From DASTPP01 sp035762175 (GTDB taxonomy: Bacteria > Myxococcota_A > Polyangia > Polyangiales > Polyangiaceae): a stretch of DNA of 49,521 bases. Of the stretch, positions 15,871 through 24,500 are shown piece by piece. A program made the translations under genes and the position numbers. The notes under the pieces were generated by a model that saw only the letters and a program-made list of their open reading frames with translations, did not search any database and was not told the origin of the DNA. Position 1 is the stretch's first letter; the number at the start of each line of letters is the position of its first letter. The DNA lies in the NCBI GenBank assembly GCA_035762175.1, contig DASTPP010000153.1, forward strand, positions 1 to 49,521. Reading direction: 5' to 3'.

Positions 15871-18063
15871 GTGTCGGCCGAAGCCCGGCTCGAAGAGCTG
15901 CGGGCGCGGGTCTCGCTCGCGCGGGGCGCCACGCTGCTGCTCGCCGTCGTCGCGAACGACGCGGCCCTCGACGAGTCGCGCCGCCTGCTCTGCGACCTGC
16001 TCCGCGCCGCCCCCCTGAGCGTCGTCGACCTGGGGGCCCAAGGCTACGAATCGGGGCCGGGGCGCTGGGCCGAGCTCACGCGCGGCGCGGCGGCCGACGC
16101 GTTCGTGCTGTCCGCCGCGCCGAAGGGGCCGCTGAGCGTCTCGGCCTTCACGCGCCTCCTGAACGCCGAGCGCGAGCTCCTCCGAGGGCTCGCCGGGCCC
16201 ACGGTCTTGGTGGTGTCGGCCCAGACCGAGAAGGCCCTGCGCCAGGGGGCGCCCGACTTCTTCACCTGGCTCGCGCAAACGTACGCCCTGCCCGAGCCCG
16301 AGGCGCTCTCGTCGTCGGCCCAGAAGCTCGGCGCGGCGCCCGCGGCCGCCGCCGCCGACGCGCCGGCCGAAGAGCCCATCCGCTTTCTGCACCTGTCCGA
16401 CGTGCACCTGCGCCCCGACCGGGTGAAGCGCTACGACCAAGACCGGGTGCTGGGCGGCCTGGTCGAGTTCTTGCGACGCGATCGCGAGAGCTTCCCCCTC
16501 GACCTCGTCTTCATCACGGGCGATCTGGCGCAGTCCGGCCGGGCCGACGAGTACGCGCTCGTCGCCGACCTGCTGCGCGAGTTGCTCGACGCCACGGGCG
16601 TCCCGCCCGAGCGAACCTTCGCGGTGCCGGGCAACCACGACGTCGACCGCGGCGTCGGCCGCTGGCTGCTCCGCACCCTGAGCCGAGACGAAGAGTCGAT
16701 CGCGTTCTTCGAGGACGAGCAAAGTCGCGCCTTTCACGCCCAGAAGTTCGAGGCCTACGGCAAGGCGCTGCGCGGGGCGCTGGGCGACGGGCGCCCGCTC
16801 GGCCTCGGCGTGGGCGAGGGCGCGGTCGAGACCGTCGAGGTGCGCGGCGCGAAGGTCGCGGTGGCGTCGCTCAACTCGGCCTGGTTCTGCCAGGGCGACG
16901 ACGACCAGGGCAAGCTCTGGCTGGGCGAGGCCAACGTCGACCGCGCCGCCCAGCGAGTGCACGACGAAGGCGCCGCGTTCGCCGTCGCGCTGATGCACCA
17001 CCCCTTCGACTACCTGCACGAAGACGAGCGCGAGAACGTCGAGCGCTACCTCGAGCGCGGGTTCGACCTCGTCTTGCGCGGCCACCTGCACAAAGACAAG
17101 GCGCGCGCCGTCCTCAGCGCCCGCGGCGGCTTCGTCGAGGTGGCCGCGCCGGCGGCCTACCAGGGCAGCCAGTGGCCGAACGGCTGCTTTCTCGGCGAGA
17201 TCAGGCCGCGCCAGCGCACCGTGCGGCTGCGCCCCTACGCCTACGCGTCCGGCGCCGACCCCTGGGTGCTCGACACCAAAGTCTTCCCCGATGACGCGCA
17301 CGACGGCCATTGCCACACCTACCCGGTGGCCGAGAAGCGGCGGTGGGCGGGCTCGTTCACGAGGCACCTCCAGCGCGCAGCCAGAGAGGCGCTGCGTTCC
17401 GCTGGCCCCGAGGTGCAGCGTGAGATCGCGAGCCAGATAGGGCTCGCCGCACCTTCTGCGGGGGCGTCCGTCGAGCATTGGAGGCCCATCACACGGTACG
17501 CGAGTTCGCTCGTCGATGACCCAGCGTTCTGGTGGATAGTTAGGGCCAACCCCTCGGCCAATGCCTTGGCACACGCGGTGCGCGATTGGTCCGCAAAAAC
17601 CTTCTCTAAGAGGCGCATCACTACGAGTGACCCCCATTTTCTCGAGCATGCGCTCTGGGAGGTGGCTCAAGGTTTCACCGAGCTCACGAAAGGAGAGCGC
17701 TCTGTTCGCCGCTTCCTTTACCAGCTTCCCGAAGAGCACCTCGGCTCGGTGCTCCACGGCTTGCTCATTTCGGTCCTTGACGGCCCTGTCAGCGACGACC
17801 CTTTTTCGTCAAAAATCGTGGTCGGCACCGACGGCGAACCTGCCACTAGGCGGGCTGTCATCGGAGTAAGAAAGACGACGTTGAGCTTCAAGCATATGTG
17901 GGTTAAGAAAGGCCTCGCTTGGCTCGATCAGCAGTTGGACGCCTCCGGAGGCGCATACGGCGCACTCGTCCTCCTTGGGGACTCGCAGCCACGTAAGAAG
18001 CCCACCCAGCTTGAGCACGTGAAAACCCCCGCCGGCCGCGACGTGCTCCTCCTTCATCTTTGA
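15871..18063 (+). CDS. Calcineurin-like phosphoesterase with N-terminal coupling domain and unknown C-terminal domain
   Basis: This 730-residue protein (GTG start two bases after the ATPase) has three parts. Residues 1-145 are an alpha/beta domain with ATLLLAVVANDAALDESRRLL, a LLNAERELLRGLAGPTVLVV strand-helix and APDFFTWLAQTYALPEPE. This pattern recalls N-terminal domains of TPR proteins partnered with small AAA ATPases. After an Ala-rich linker, residues 170 to about 465 are a metallophosphoesterase with all first-shell motifs intact: SDVHL (176-180), GDLAQSG, PGNHDVDR (253-260), MHHP (375-378) and GHLHKDK (404-410). It should hydrolyse a phosphodiester or phosphomonoester, perhaps nucleic acid or a nucleotide. 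Residues about 495-730 are unrecognised; their DNA averages near 60% GC by hand count against 70-80% upstream. A terminator follows at 18324. Confidence 0.85.
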   Translation: MSAEARLEELRARVSLARGATLLLAVVANDAALDESRRLLCDLLRAAPLSVVDLGAQGYESGPGRWAELTRGAAADAFVLSAAPKGPLSVSAFTRLLNAERELLRGLAGPTVLVVSAQTEKALRQGAPDFFTWLAQTYALPEPEALSSSAQKLGAAPAAAAADAPAEEPIRFLHLSDVHLRPDRVKRYDQDRVLGGLVEFLRRDRESFPLDLVFITGDLAQSGRADEYALVADLLRELLDATGVPPERTFAVPGNHDVDRGVGRWLLRTLSRDEESIAFFEDEQSRAFHAQKFEAYGKALRGALGDGRPLGLGVGEGAVETVEVRGAKVAVASLNSAWFCQGDDDQGKLWLGEANVDRAAQRVHDEGAAFAVALMHHPFDYLHEDERENVERYLERGFDLVLRGHLHKDKARAVLSARGGFVEVAAPAAYQGSQWPNGCFLGEIRPRQRTVRLRPYAYASGADPWVLDTKVFPDDAHDGHCHTYPVAEKRRWAGSFTRHLQRAAREALRSAGPEVQREIASQIGLAAPSAGASVEHWRPITRYASSLVDDPAFWWIVRANPSANALAHAVRDWSAKTFSKRRITTSDPHFLEHALWEVAQGFTELTKGERSVRRFLYQLPEEHLGSVLHGLLISVLDGPVSDDPFSSKIVVGTDGEPATRRAVIGVRKTTLSFKHMWVKKGLAWLDQQLDASGGAYGALVLLGDSQPRKKPTQLEHVKTPAGRDVLLLHL

Positions 18064-18202
18064 GCCCCGCGGGCGGGGTAGCCGCCACCGCCCGCCGCGC
18101 GCCCAAAGGGCTAGCGGGGGGGTCTTCGCCAAGGTCACGACCTGCCCGAAGCGACGTGCGAGGCGCCTTTGGGAGGTCGCGACCTGCCCGAAGCGCCCGG
18201 CC

Positions 18203-18285
18203 AGGCCCCCTCGAGATGGTCGGCTCGACCCGCAAACGCCTCGGGAGGCGCCTTCGAGATGGTCCGGACCATCTCGAGGGGGCCT
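18203..18285. repeat. Nested inverted repeats downstream of the phosphoesterase
   Basis: A 19-base perfect inverted repeat has arms at 18203-18221 and 18267-18285 (AGGCCCCCTCGAGATGGTC and its complement). Overlapping its right arm is a 24-base perfect palindrome at 18254-18277 centred on GGTCCGGACC. Around it, GGTCACGACCTGCCCGAAGCG (18136-18156) is repeated nearly exactly at 18176-18196 and occurs inverted near 18299-18313. The 392-base gap 18064-18455 therefore consists largely of repeat arms, plus the terminator; no gene is seen. Confidence 0.75.
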
Positions 18286-18323
18286 CGCATGTCGCCCGGG
18301 GCAGGTCACGACCTTCGCCCGAG

Positions 18324-18343
18324 CGCCTTCGAAGGCGTTTTTT
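18324..18343 (+). terminator. Rho-independent terminator
   Basis: The 14-base perfect palindrome CGCCTTCGAAGGCG (18324-18337) is followed directly by six T (18338-18343) on the plus strand. In this GC-rich DNA a T run of that length is rare. It would end transcripts of the ATPase/phosphoesterase operon, 260 bases past its stop codon. Confidence 0.75.
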
Positions 18344-18455
18344 GTGGCTTTGACCTGGGTGGGTGCCCCTTACCAGGCGCACTTTCGAGGTCAGGACCAC
18401 TCGACCGACGCCTTGGCAGTCGGTTTTGCGCTGGTTTTGGGGGTGCCGCCCTCGA

Positions 18456-19382
18456 TCACGGGCCGAGGTGGTGCTCGATCGCCCGCGTGAGCCACGCCCA
18501 CTCTTCGTTGGGGCTCGCCTGGGGGGGTTGGCCCTTCAAGAGGGCGACGAGCTCCCAGTAGCGGGAGGCGCGCGGGTCGTGCTTGGCGAAGCGCTCGCGC
18601 ATCATCGCCCGGAAGGCCGCGTCGTCGGGTTGCCCGCTCGCGGCCGCGACGGCGCCGGCGAAGCGGCCGACGATGTCGCCGGCCTCGGTCGCGCCCGGCG
18701 GCAGGCCCCGGTCGAGGGCGGCGCGGGCGGAGGCGGCGGCCTCGTCGCTCGCGCGGCGGTAGGCGGCGGCGTCGAAACCGGGCTGCCACGATTGCTTGGC
18801 GCTCGCGCGCATGGTCTCGACGAAGCCGGGGTCGGACACGATGGTAGAGAGCTCGATCCATGCGTCGAGCTGCTCGGGGGTCGGCTCGTCGGGCAGCTTC
18901 GGGGCGCTCGCTTCGACCATGGCGTTTACCCACCCCCGGTCGACCGGCAACCCTTGCGATACTTGATCGTAGAAGCCCTTGATGACGGCCTTTCGTTCTT
19001 CGTTCGACAGTCGGGTCACGGCACACAACCTCCTTAGGTCTTCGTCGCTGGGCTCCGAGCGCAGGGCGGCACGCAGGGCGGCGGCCACGTGCTGCAGCGA
19101 GACGATGTGCGCCTCGACCGCCCGCAGGCGCAGCCGCAGCGCGTCGCCGAGGCCCACCTCTCGCTCGACGACGGAGCGGATGGTGGCGAGCGGCAGGCCC
19201 GCCTCGCGCAGCGTGCGAATGAGATCGAGGCGCGCCAGGTCGGCCGGGCCGTAGAGGCGGTAGCCGCCGCGCGTCCGGCCGGCGGGCGGCAGGAGGCCCT
19301 CGTCCGAGTAAAAGCGCAGCGTCTTGACCGCGATGCCCGTGCGCCGCGACAGCTCGCCGATGGTGAGCCGCTCCTTCGTCAT
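18456..19382 (-). CDS. MerR-family transcriptional regulator
   Basis: This 308-residue protein has an N-terminal MerR winged-helix domain at residues 6-75 (LTIGELSRRTGIAVKTLRFY, then SDEGLLPPAGRTRGGYRLY and the AGLPLATIRSVV helix). A coiled linker reaches about 110, and a larger C-terminal sensor region follows (LPDEPTPEQLDAWIELSTIV, DPGFVETMRASAK). That region resembles MerR proteins common in actinobacteria more than TipA or metal sensors; no Cys cluster for metal is present. The inducer is unknown. A MerR-type promoter with a 19-base spacer lies immediately upstream, so it probably controls itself. Confidence 0.9.
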   Translation of the reverse strand: MTKERLTIGELSRRTGIAVKTLRFYSDEGLLPPAGRTRGGYRLYGPADLARLDLIRTLREAGLPLATIRSVVEREVGLGDALRLRLRAVEAHIVSLQHVAAALRAALRSEPSDEDLRRLCAVTRLSNEERKAVIKGFYDQVSQGLPVDRGWVNAMVEASAPKLPDEPTPEQLDAWIELSTIVSDPGFVETMRASAKQSWQPGFDAAAYRRASDEAAASARAALDRGLPPGATEAGDIVGRFAGAVAAASGQPDDAAFRAMMRERFAKHDPRASRYWELVALLKGQPPQASPNEEWAWLTRAIEHHLGP

Positions 19383-19390
19383 GACGCGAG

Positions 19391-19421
19391 ACTTTGCGAC
19401 CTCCAGTCGCTGGAGAGTCAA
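19391..19421 (-). promoter_or_regulatory. MerR-type promoter with 19-base spacer and central dyad
   Basis: On the minus strand TTGACT (19421-19416) is followed after exactly 19 bases by CAAAGT (19396-19391). The spacer contains the dyad CTCCAG-CGA-CTGGAG (19415-19401). Over-long 19-base spacers with a central dyad are the hallmark of MerR-regulated promoters. CAAAGT is a weak -10. It ends 8 bases before the ATG, so the transcript would be leaderless or nearly so. The rest of the gap to the AraC gene (19422-19689) shows nothing else I can identify. Confidence 0.6.
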
Positions 19422-19689
19422 GGGCCGCCCCGCCTTTTTTTCTGCAAGGGCGCGCGCCGCCAGACGAGCGGCGTCCGATCGAGGCGCCGATCGCGCCCGA
19501 GGCCCCGCAGCGCGGCGGGGGCGCCGAGGCCGCCGGCCAGCAGGAGCGCGTCCGAGCGGGGTACCCCGACCAGAAGCGGCGCCCGATGCCCCTGAATGAA
19601 GCGCCTTCGCCGGGGCCGAGGCCCCGCCCCGCGACGCCGGCCCCGCCGGTGGCCTCGCCAGCGCCCGGCAGACGGGGCACACTCGGGCC

Positions 19690-20589
19690 ATGGCCGAGCG
19701 CCCGGCCCCGTCGAAGCCGCCAAACGCCCGGCCGCCCGTGGTCGATCGCCTCCCGCTGCGCCACGCCGAGGCGCCCCGGGGCCACGTGGGCGAGCACCGC
19801 CACAGGTTCGCGCAGCTCATCTACGTCGAGGGGGGCGGGGGTACCTTCCGGCGCGAGGCGGGCGCGGTCGAGATCGGCAGCGGGCAGCTCGGCGTCGTCG
19901 CACCCTGGGACGCGCACGATCTGTCCGACCTCGGCGCGCAGACCGACGCCTGGCTCGTCTCGCTGGTGCCCGAGTTCAGCGGCCCCGCGTCGGCGCTCGG
20001 CCCCGCGCTCGGGCCCGTGGGCGCGGAGGCGTGGCCGCGCTGGCTGCGCCCGCGGGCGCCCGCGCCCGCGCCGCTGACGCTGCCGGACGAGCTGCGGGGC
20101 GCGTGGTCGAAGCGGCTCGCGGCCATCGAGCGCGAGCTCCGAGACCAGAAGCTCGATTACCGCGAGATCGTCCGGGCCGAGCTCACGATCACGCTCGTCG
20201 AGCTCGCGCGCCTCTTGCCCGCCCCCGCGCCGTCGAAGGCGCCGGGCCCGGTCGCGGCGCAGGTGCTCGAGATCGTCGAGCGCGAGTACGACCGCGAGCT
20301 CTCGCTCGCGACGATCGCGCGCCGCGTGCGCCGCTCGCCCGCGTACCTGACGACGCTCGTGCGCACCGAGCTCGGGCGCACCGTGGGCCAGCTCGTGCTC
20401 GACCGGCGCATGGCGGCCGCCCGCGAGCGCCTCGCCGCGACCGACGAGATCATCGAGGTGGTCGCCGAGCGCGTCGGCTTCGACGACGCGGCGTACTTCG
20501 CGCGGCTCTTCCGGCGGGAACACGGCCTCAGCCCCGGCGCCTACCGGGCGGCGCACGCCGCGCCCCCGGGGCGGGGCGAAAGATCGTGA
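19690..20589 (+). CDS. AraC-family transcriptional regulator
   Basis: This 299-residue protein has a cupin-like N-terminal sensing domain (HRHRFAQLIYVEGGGGTFRREAGAVEIGSGQL, read in parts, with APWDAHDL). A linker rich in Ala/Pro follows. The C-terminal two-helix-turn-helix AraC domain is at about 190-290 (LSLATIARRVRRSPAYLTTLV, then IIEVVAERVGFDDAAYFARLF and the closing FRREHGLSPGAYR). It binds DNA as an activator or repressor depending on a small ligand, which is unknown. It is divergent from the MerR gene and upstream of a SnoaL-like lipoprotein that could be its target. Confidence 0.92.
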   Translation: MAERPAPSKPPNARPPVVDRLPLRHAEAPRGHVGEHRHRFAQLIYVEGGGGTFRREAGAVEIGSGQLGVVAPWDAHDLSDLGAQTDAWLVSLVPEFSGPASALGPALGPVGAEAWPRWLRPRAPAPAPLTLPDELRGAWSKRLAAIERELRDQKLDYREIVRAELTITLVELARLLPAPAPSKAPGPVAAQVLEIVEREYDRELSLATIARRVRRSPAYLTTLVRTELGRTVGQLVLDRRMAAARERLAATDEIIEVVAERVGFDDAAYFARLFRREHGLSPGAYRAAHAAPPGRGERS

Positions 20590-20726
20590 TGGGCGGCCGA
20601 AAGAACCTCTCTTTCGCGGCGTAGCGCCCGGACGCACGTTCGGTCTGCGCGCGGGGCGACGCGGCGGCCGCCCGAGAGGGCCGGGCCGGCGCGCCCCCCC
20701 GCGCGGGACGCGGGACGGAGGAACAC

Positions 20727-21269
20727 ATGAGCACGATGAGAAAGCTGATCTTGGGCCTGGGCGTCGCCTCGATCGCCGCGGGGTTCTTCGGCTGCGCCGA
20801 CGAGTCGGAGGGGCCGTCGACGGCGGGGGCCGAGAGCGCGCTCGCGCAGACCGAGGCGAACAAGGCGCTGGCCTTGCGCGCGCTGGACGAGATCTTCAAC
20901 GGCCACGACCTCGCCAAGGTCGACGAGTACTACGCCGAGAACTTCACCCAGCACAACGTCGAGGCGGGCGAGGGCCGCGAGAGCGTCAAGCAGTACTTCG
21001 GCGTCTTGTTCCGGGGCTTTCCCGATTGGAAGGCCGAGGTCGAGCATGTCGTCGCCGAGGGCGACAAGGTGACGCTCTTTGTTACCTGGTCGGGCACCCA
21101 CACGGGCGAGTTTTTCGGCGTCGCCCCGACGGGCAAGCGCGTCGTGACGCGCACGAGCGACCTCATTCGCGTCGAGAACGGCAAGCTGGCCGAGCACTGG
21201 GACGTCGTCGCGGACCTGCCCATGCGCGAGGCGCTCGGGTTCGTCGAGGTCAAGCAGCCGCAAGAGTAG
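20727..21269 (+). CDS. SnoaL-like (NTF2 fold) lipoprotein
   Basis: This 180-residue protein has a lipoprotein signal (ASIAAGFFGC, Cys at 23) and a short linker. A SnoaL/ester-cyclase-like domain of the NTF2 fold follows at about 45-170. Typical segments are ALRALDEIFNGHDLAKVDEYY, FTQHN, REGVKQYF-like RESVKQYFGVLFRGFPDWKA, VTWSGTHTGEFFGVAPTGK and ENGKLAEHWDVVADL. Family members include polyketide cyclases, but many are simple binding proteins. The start is well supported by CGGAGGA about 6 bases upstream. It follows the AraC gene by 137 bases on the same strand. Confidence 0.9.
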   Translation: MSTMRKLILGLGVASIAAGFFGCADESEGPSTAGAESALAQTEANKALALRALDEIFNGHDLAKVDEYYAENFTQHNVEAGEGRESVKQYFGVLFRGFPDWKAEVEHVVAEGDKVTLFVTWSGTHTGEFFGVAPTGKRVVTRTSDLIRVENGKLAEHWDVVADLPMREALGFVEVKQPQE

Positions 21270-21297
21270 GGCGGATCGAGCGCCGCCGGGTCGGCTG

Positions 21298-21428
21298 CCC
21301 GCGCGCCCCGGGCTCGCCCTTCGGGCCCGCGCGAGAGGGCGCCCGCGCGCCCCGGGCTCGCCCTTCGGGCCCGCGTGGTAGGGCGCTCGCCCCCCCCGGC
21401 TCGCCCTTCGGGCCCGCGCGAGAGGGCG
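21298..21428. repeat. 44-base tandem repeat, three copies
   Basis: Copies at 21298-21341, 21342-21385 and 21386-21428 (the last 43 bases) share the core GGCTCGCCCTTCGGGCCCGCG. The core includes a small GCCC-TTC-GGGC hairpin. They fill most of the 324-base gap between the SnoaL-like gene and the receptor gene. No other feature is visible in that gap. Confidence 0.85.
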
Positions 21429-21593
21429 CCCGCCCCGGGGCCCCGGCGCCTCCGGCCGCAGGTCGGGGGGTGCTGGGCGCGTGGCTCGGGTGCGCCGCCG
21501 GCGCGCGCCGGGCGCCGCCAGGGGGTCGTATGTCCGAAAGGCGTGGGCAATTCCCTGAGGGGCGCGCGGCGCGGGCCGGCGTACAACGGGCGG

Positions 21594-24500
21594 ATGGGGC
21601 CCCCTCACTCGCGACGCACGGGCGGCCCCCGATGGCTCGCGCCGCCGGCGCTGGCGGCGCTGCTCGCGGTCTCGCCGCCCGCCCTGGCCCAACGCGCCGG
21701 TGAGGCCCCGACGGCCGCGACGAAGGCGGGTGAGGCGGCGAAGGGCAAGGCGTCGCTGAGCGGCCGGGTGAGCGTCGCGGCGACGGGCGAGGGCCTCGCC
21801 GATGCGGTGGTGTCGACGAGAACGCCGGCGGGAGGCGAGGAGGTCGTCGTCTCCGACGCGACGGGGCGTTATGTCCTTCCGAACCTCGCGCCGGGCACCT
21901 ACGCCCTTCTCATTCAGGCGGAGGGGTACGCGAACGAGGCGCGCGAGGTGGTCTTGGCCGAGGGCGCCTCGGCCGTCGTCAACGCCGCCCTGGGCGTCGA
22001 CACCGGCCCGTCGATCGTCATCAGCAGCAACTGCTGGCAGAGCGGCCTCTGGTCGGCGAGCGCCACCGCCTACGGGCACGAGGGGCTCTTGCCCCTTCGT
22101 CCCCTCGCGGGCCCGGGCGGGCAGGCACGCCCCTTCGGGCAGCTCGCCGCCCTGGCCGAGCCGAGCGGGTACGTTCTCGGGGCCGGCGCCGCGACGCCCG
22201 AGAGCGCCTTCACCTTCGCGGGCTTCGCCCCGGGCGCGGCGGGCGTGGGCGCGCCGGCGCTGCCGCTTTCGACCCGCTTCGTCCGGGACGCGACGTTGAT
22301 CGAAGAGGGGTACATGCCCGAGCACGGGCGCGCGGGCCGGGCGCTCGTCGAGATCGCCGAAAAGCGCGGGTCGAACGAGTACCGCGGCTCGGTCTTCGGC
22401 AGCGTGGCCGGCTACCCCGACGCGGGCGGCGCCGCGCACGGGGGTGGCCTCATCGCCGAGACGGGCACCGAGTTCGGCGGGCCCCTCGTCGAAGACAAGC
22501 TCTTCTTTCACGTCGGCACCCAGATCGCGCGGGCCCCCTTCGGGCGGGGCACGGGCCTGGCGCCGCCGGGCGACGCGACGCGCCTCGAGCCTTCGATTCA
22601 CGCGCAGTATACGGCCGCGCTGAACTATTCGCTGAACGTCGATAACCGCTTCTCGCTCGGCGCCCGCGGCTCGCCGATCTGGTCGGGCGCCGGGGGCTCG
22701 CCGCTCGACCCGCGCTCGGGGCAGGCCCCCCTCGCCGGCCGCGCCACAGCCGAGGGCGTGCCCTGGCCGAGCCGCCCGAGCGTCGCGCACTCTTCGTCGG
22801 CGAACGAAGTGCTCGCCCGCTGGGATCACACCGCCGACGACAAGCGGATTCAGCTCGCGACCGAGCTCGGCTGGCAAGGGGTGCGCACGAGAACGCGCTT
22901 CGACGAGGGCGCCATCGGGCGCGCCGATGAGGGCGCCCCGCCGCCCGGCGCGTTCGGGCCGCCCGGCGCGTTCGGAGCGCCCGACGCGGTCGGAGCGCAC
23001 GGCGCCCTGCGCGTCGATCGCTGGCGGGCCCGCGGCAACATGCTCTGGCTCTTCGAGGCCCTCGGCCGCCACGCGGCGAAGGGCGGCGCCGAGCTCGAAT
23101 ACGCGTCGCTCTCGTTCGGCGAGCGGCCGGGCGCCGCGCTCGCCCCCCCGGACGCCCTGCCCGCGGGCGAAGGGTCGCCGCCGCGAGGCGAGGCGCCGGC
23201 CTTCGGGCCGACGGCGGGCGGGCGGCGCCGCGCGAGCTCGCTCGCGTGGGGCGCGTACGTGCAAGACGGCTGGGCGATCACCGACCGGGTGACGCTGAAC
23301 CTCGGCGCCCGCTACGACGCCTCGTACGCCTACGACGGGGCCGGACGCCTCGCCCTCTCGCTGCCGAGCCAGTGGTCGCCCCGCGCCGGCCTCACCTACG
23401 ACCCGACGGGCGAGGGCCGGGCGCGGGTCGCCGCCAGCTTCGCCCGCTACTACGCCAACGTGCCGGTCGCCGCGCTCGGGCGCATCGCCGAGGGCGCCGC
23501 CGCGGCCCCGGGGCTTTCGGCGCCCGCGTCGAGCGAGTTCGGCGCCTCGGCCGAGGCGCGGGCCTTCGACGAGTCGCTGGTGCTCGGCCTCGCGTACCTG
23601 CATCGGGCGACGCACCGGGGCCTCGGCGAGGGGGCGACCGCGGGGGGGACGCCCCTCGTCGGCAACCCCGGCGCGGGCGCGCTGGGGGCGCTGCCCTCGG
23701 GCGAGCGGGCCCTTCACGCGCTCGCGCTGCACGCGACGAAGAAGTATTCGAACGACTGGCTCGCCTACGCCGGCTACACGCTCGCGTCGCTGCGCGGCGA
23801 GCGCCTCTCGGACGCCGGCGCGGCGCCGGCGATCTCGTGGGGGCCTCTGCCCGGCGACCACCGGCACGAGCTCAAGCTTTACGTCGCGAAAGAGTGGCAC
23901 GTGTCCCGGCGCGGCGTCATCGAGACGGGGCTCGCCCACCGCTCGCGCTCGGGCGGGCCCGCCGACGTCGCCGCCCTCGCCACGGGCGACGGCGGCGCGG
24001 CGGCGCGGCGCTTGCCCGACGCCGGCGGCGGGCGCCTGCCCCCGCGCCACGATCTCGATCTGCACGTCGGGTATCGATTCGAACGAGACCGCCATTCGAA
24101 CATCGCGCTCACGCTCGACGTCTTCAACGCGCTCGACCTGCGGGCCGTCACGGGCCCCGACCCGCGCCGCGCCGCCCCGGCCGGCGCCGCGCCGCCCCCG
24201 GCCGCGCCGGGCGGCGCACCGGCCCCGGCGAGCGGCGCCCCGGCCGCCGGCGTCTGGCGACAGGAGCCGCTCGCCGTCCGGCTCGGCCTCGCGACCACCT
24301 TTTTACACAGCTTTCCACGGCCCTCGCCCGCAGGCCCGCCACAGCCGGGCGGCCTCGCCACGCTCGAGCTCTGGCGGGAGCGCGGCGGCCGCCGGGGGCC
24401 GGGGGCCCCGCGCGCCGGGCGCTCGAGCGCAAATCGCCGCATTTCAATCAGGATGGCTCATGCGTTGCAACTTATCGCCATTCATGACGCTCAATCGACT

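Noticed and set aside
19431..19442. T run (CCTTTTTTTCTG) between the MerR and AraC genes as a terminator
   Set aside because: No stable stem precedes it on the plus strand and no plus-strand gene ends upstream.
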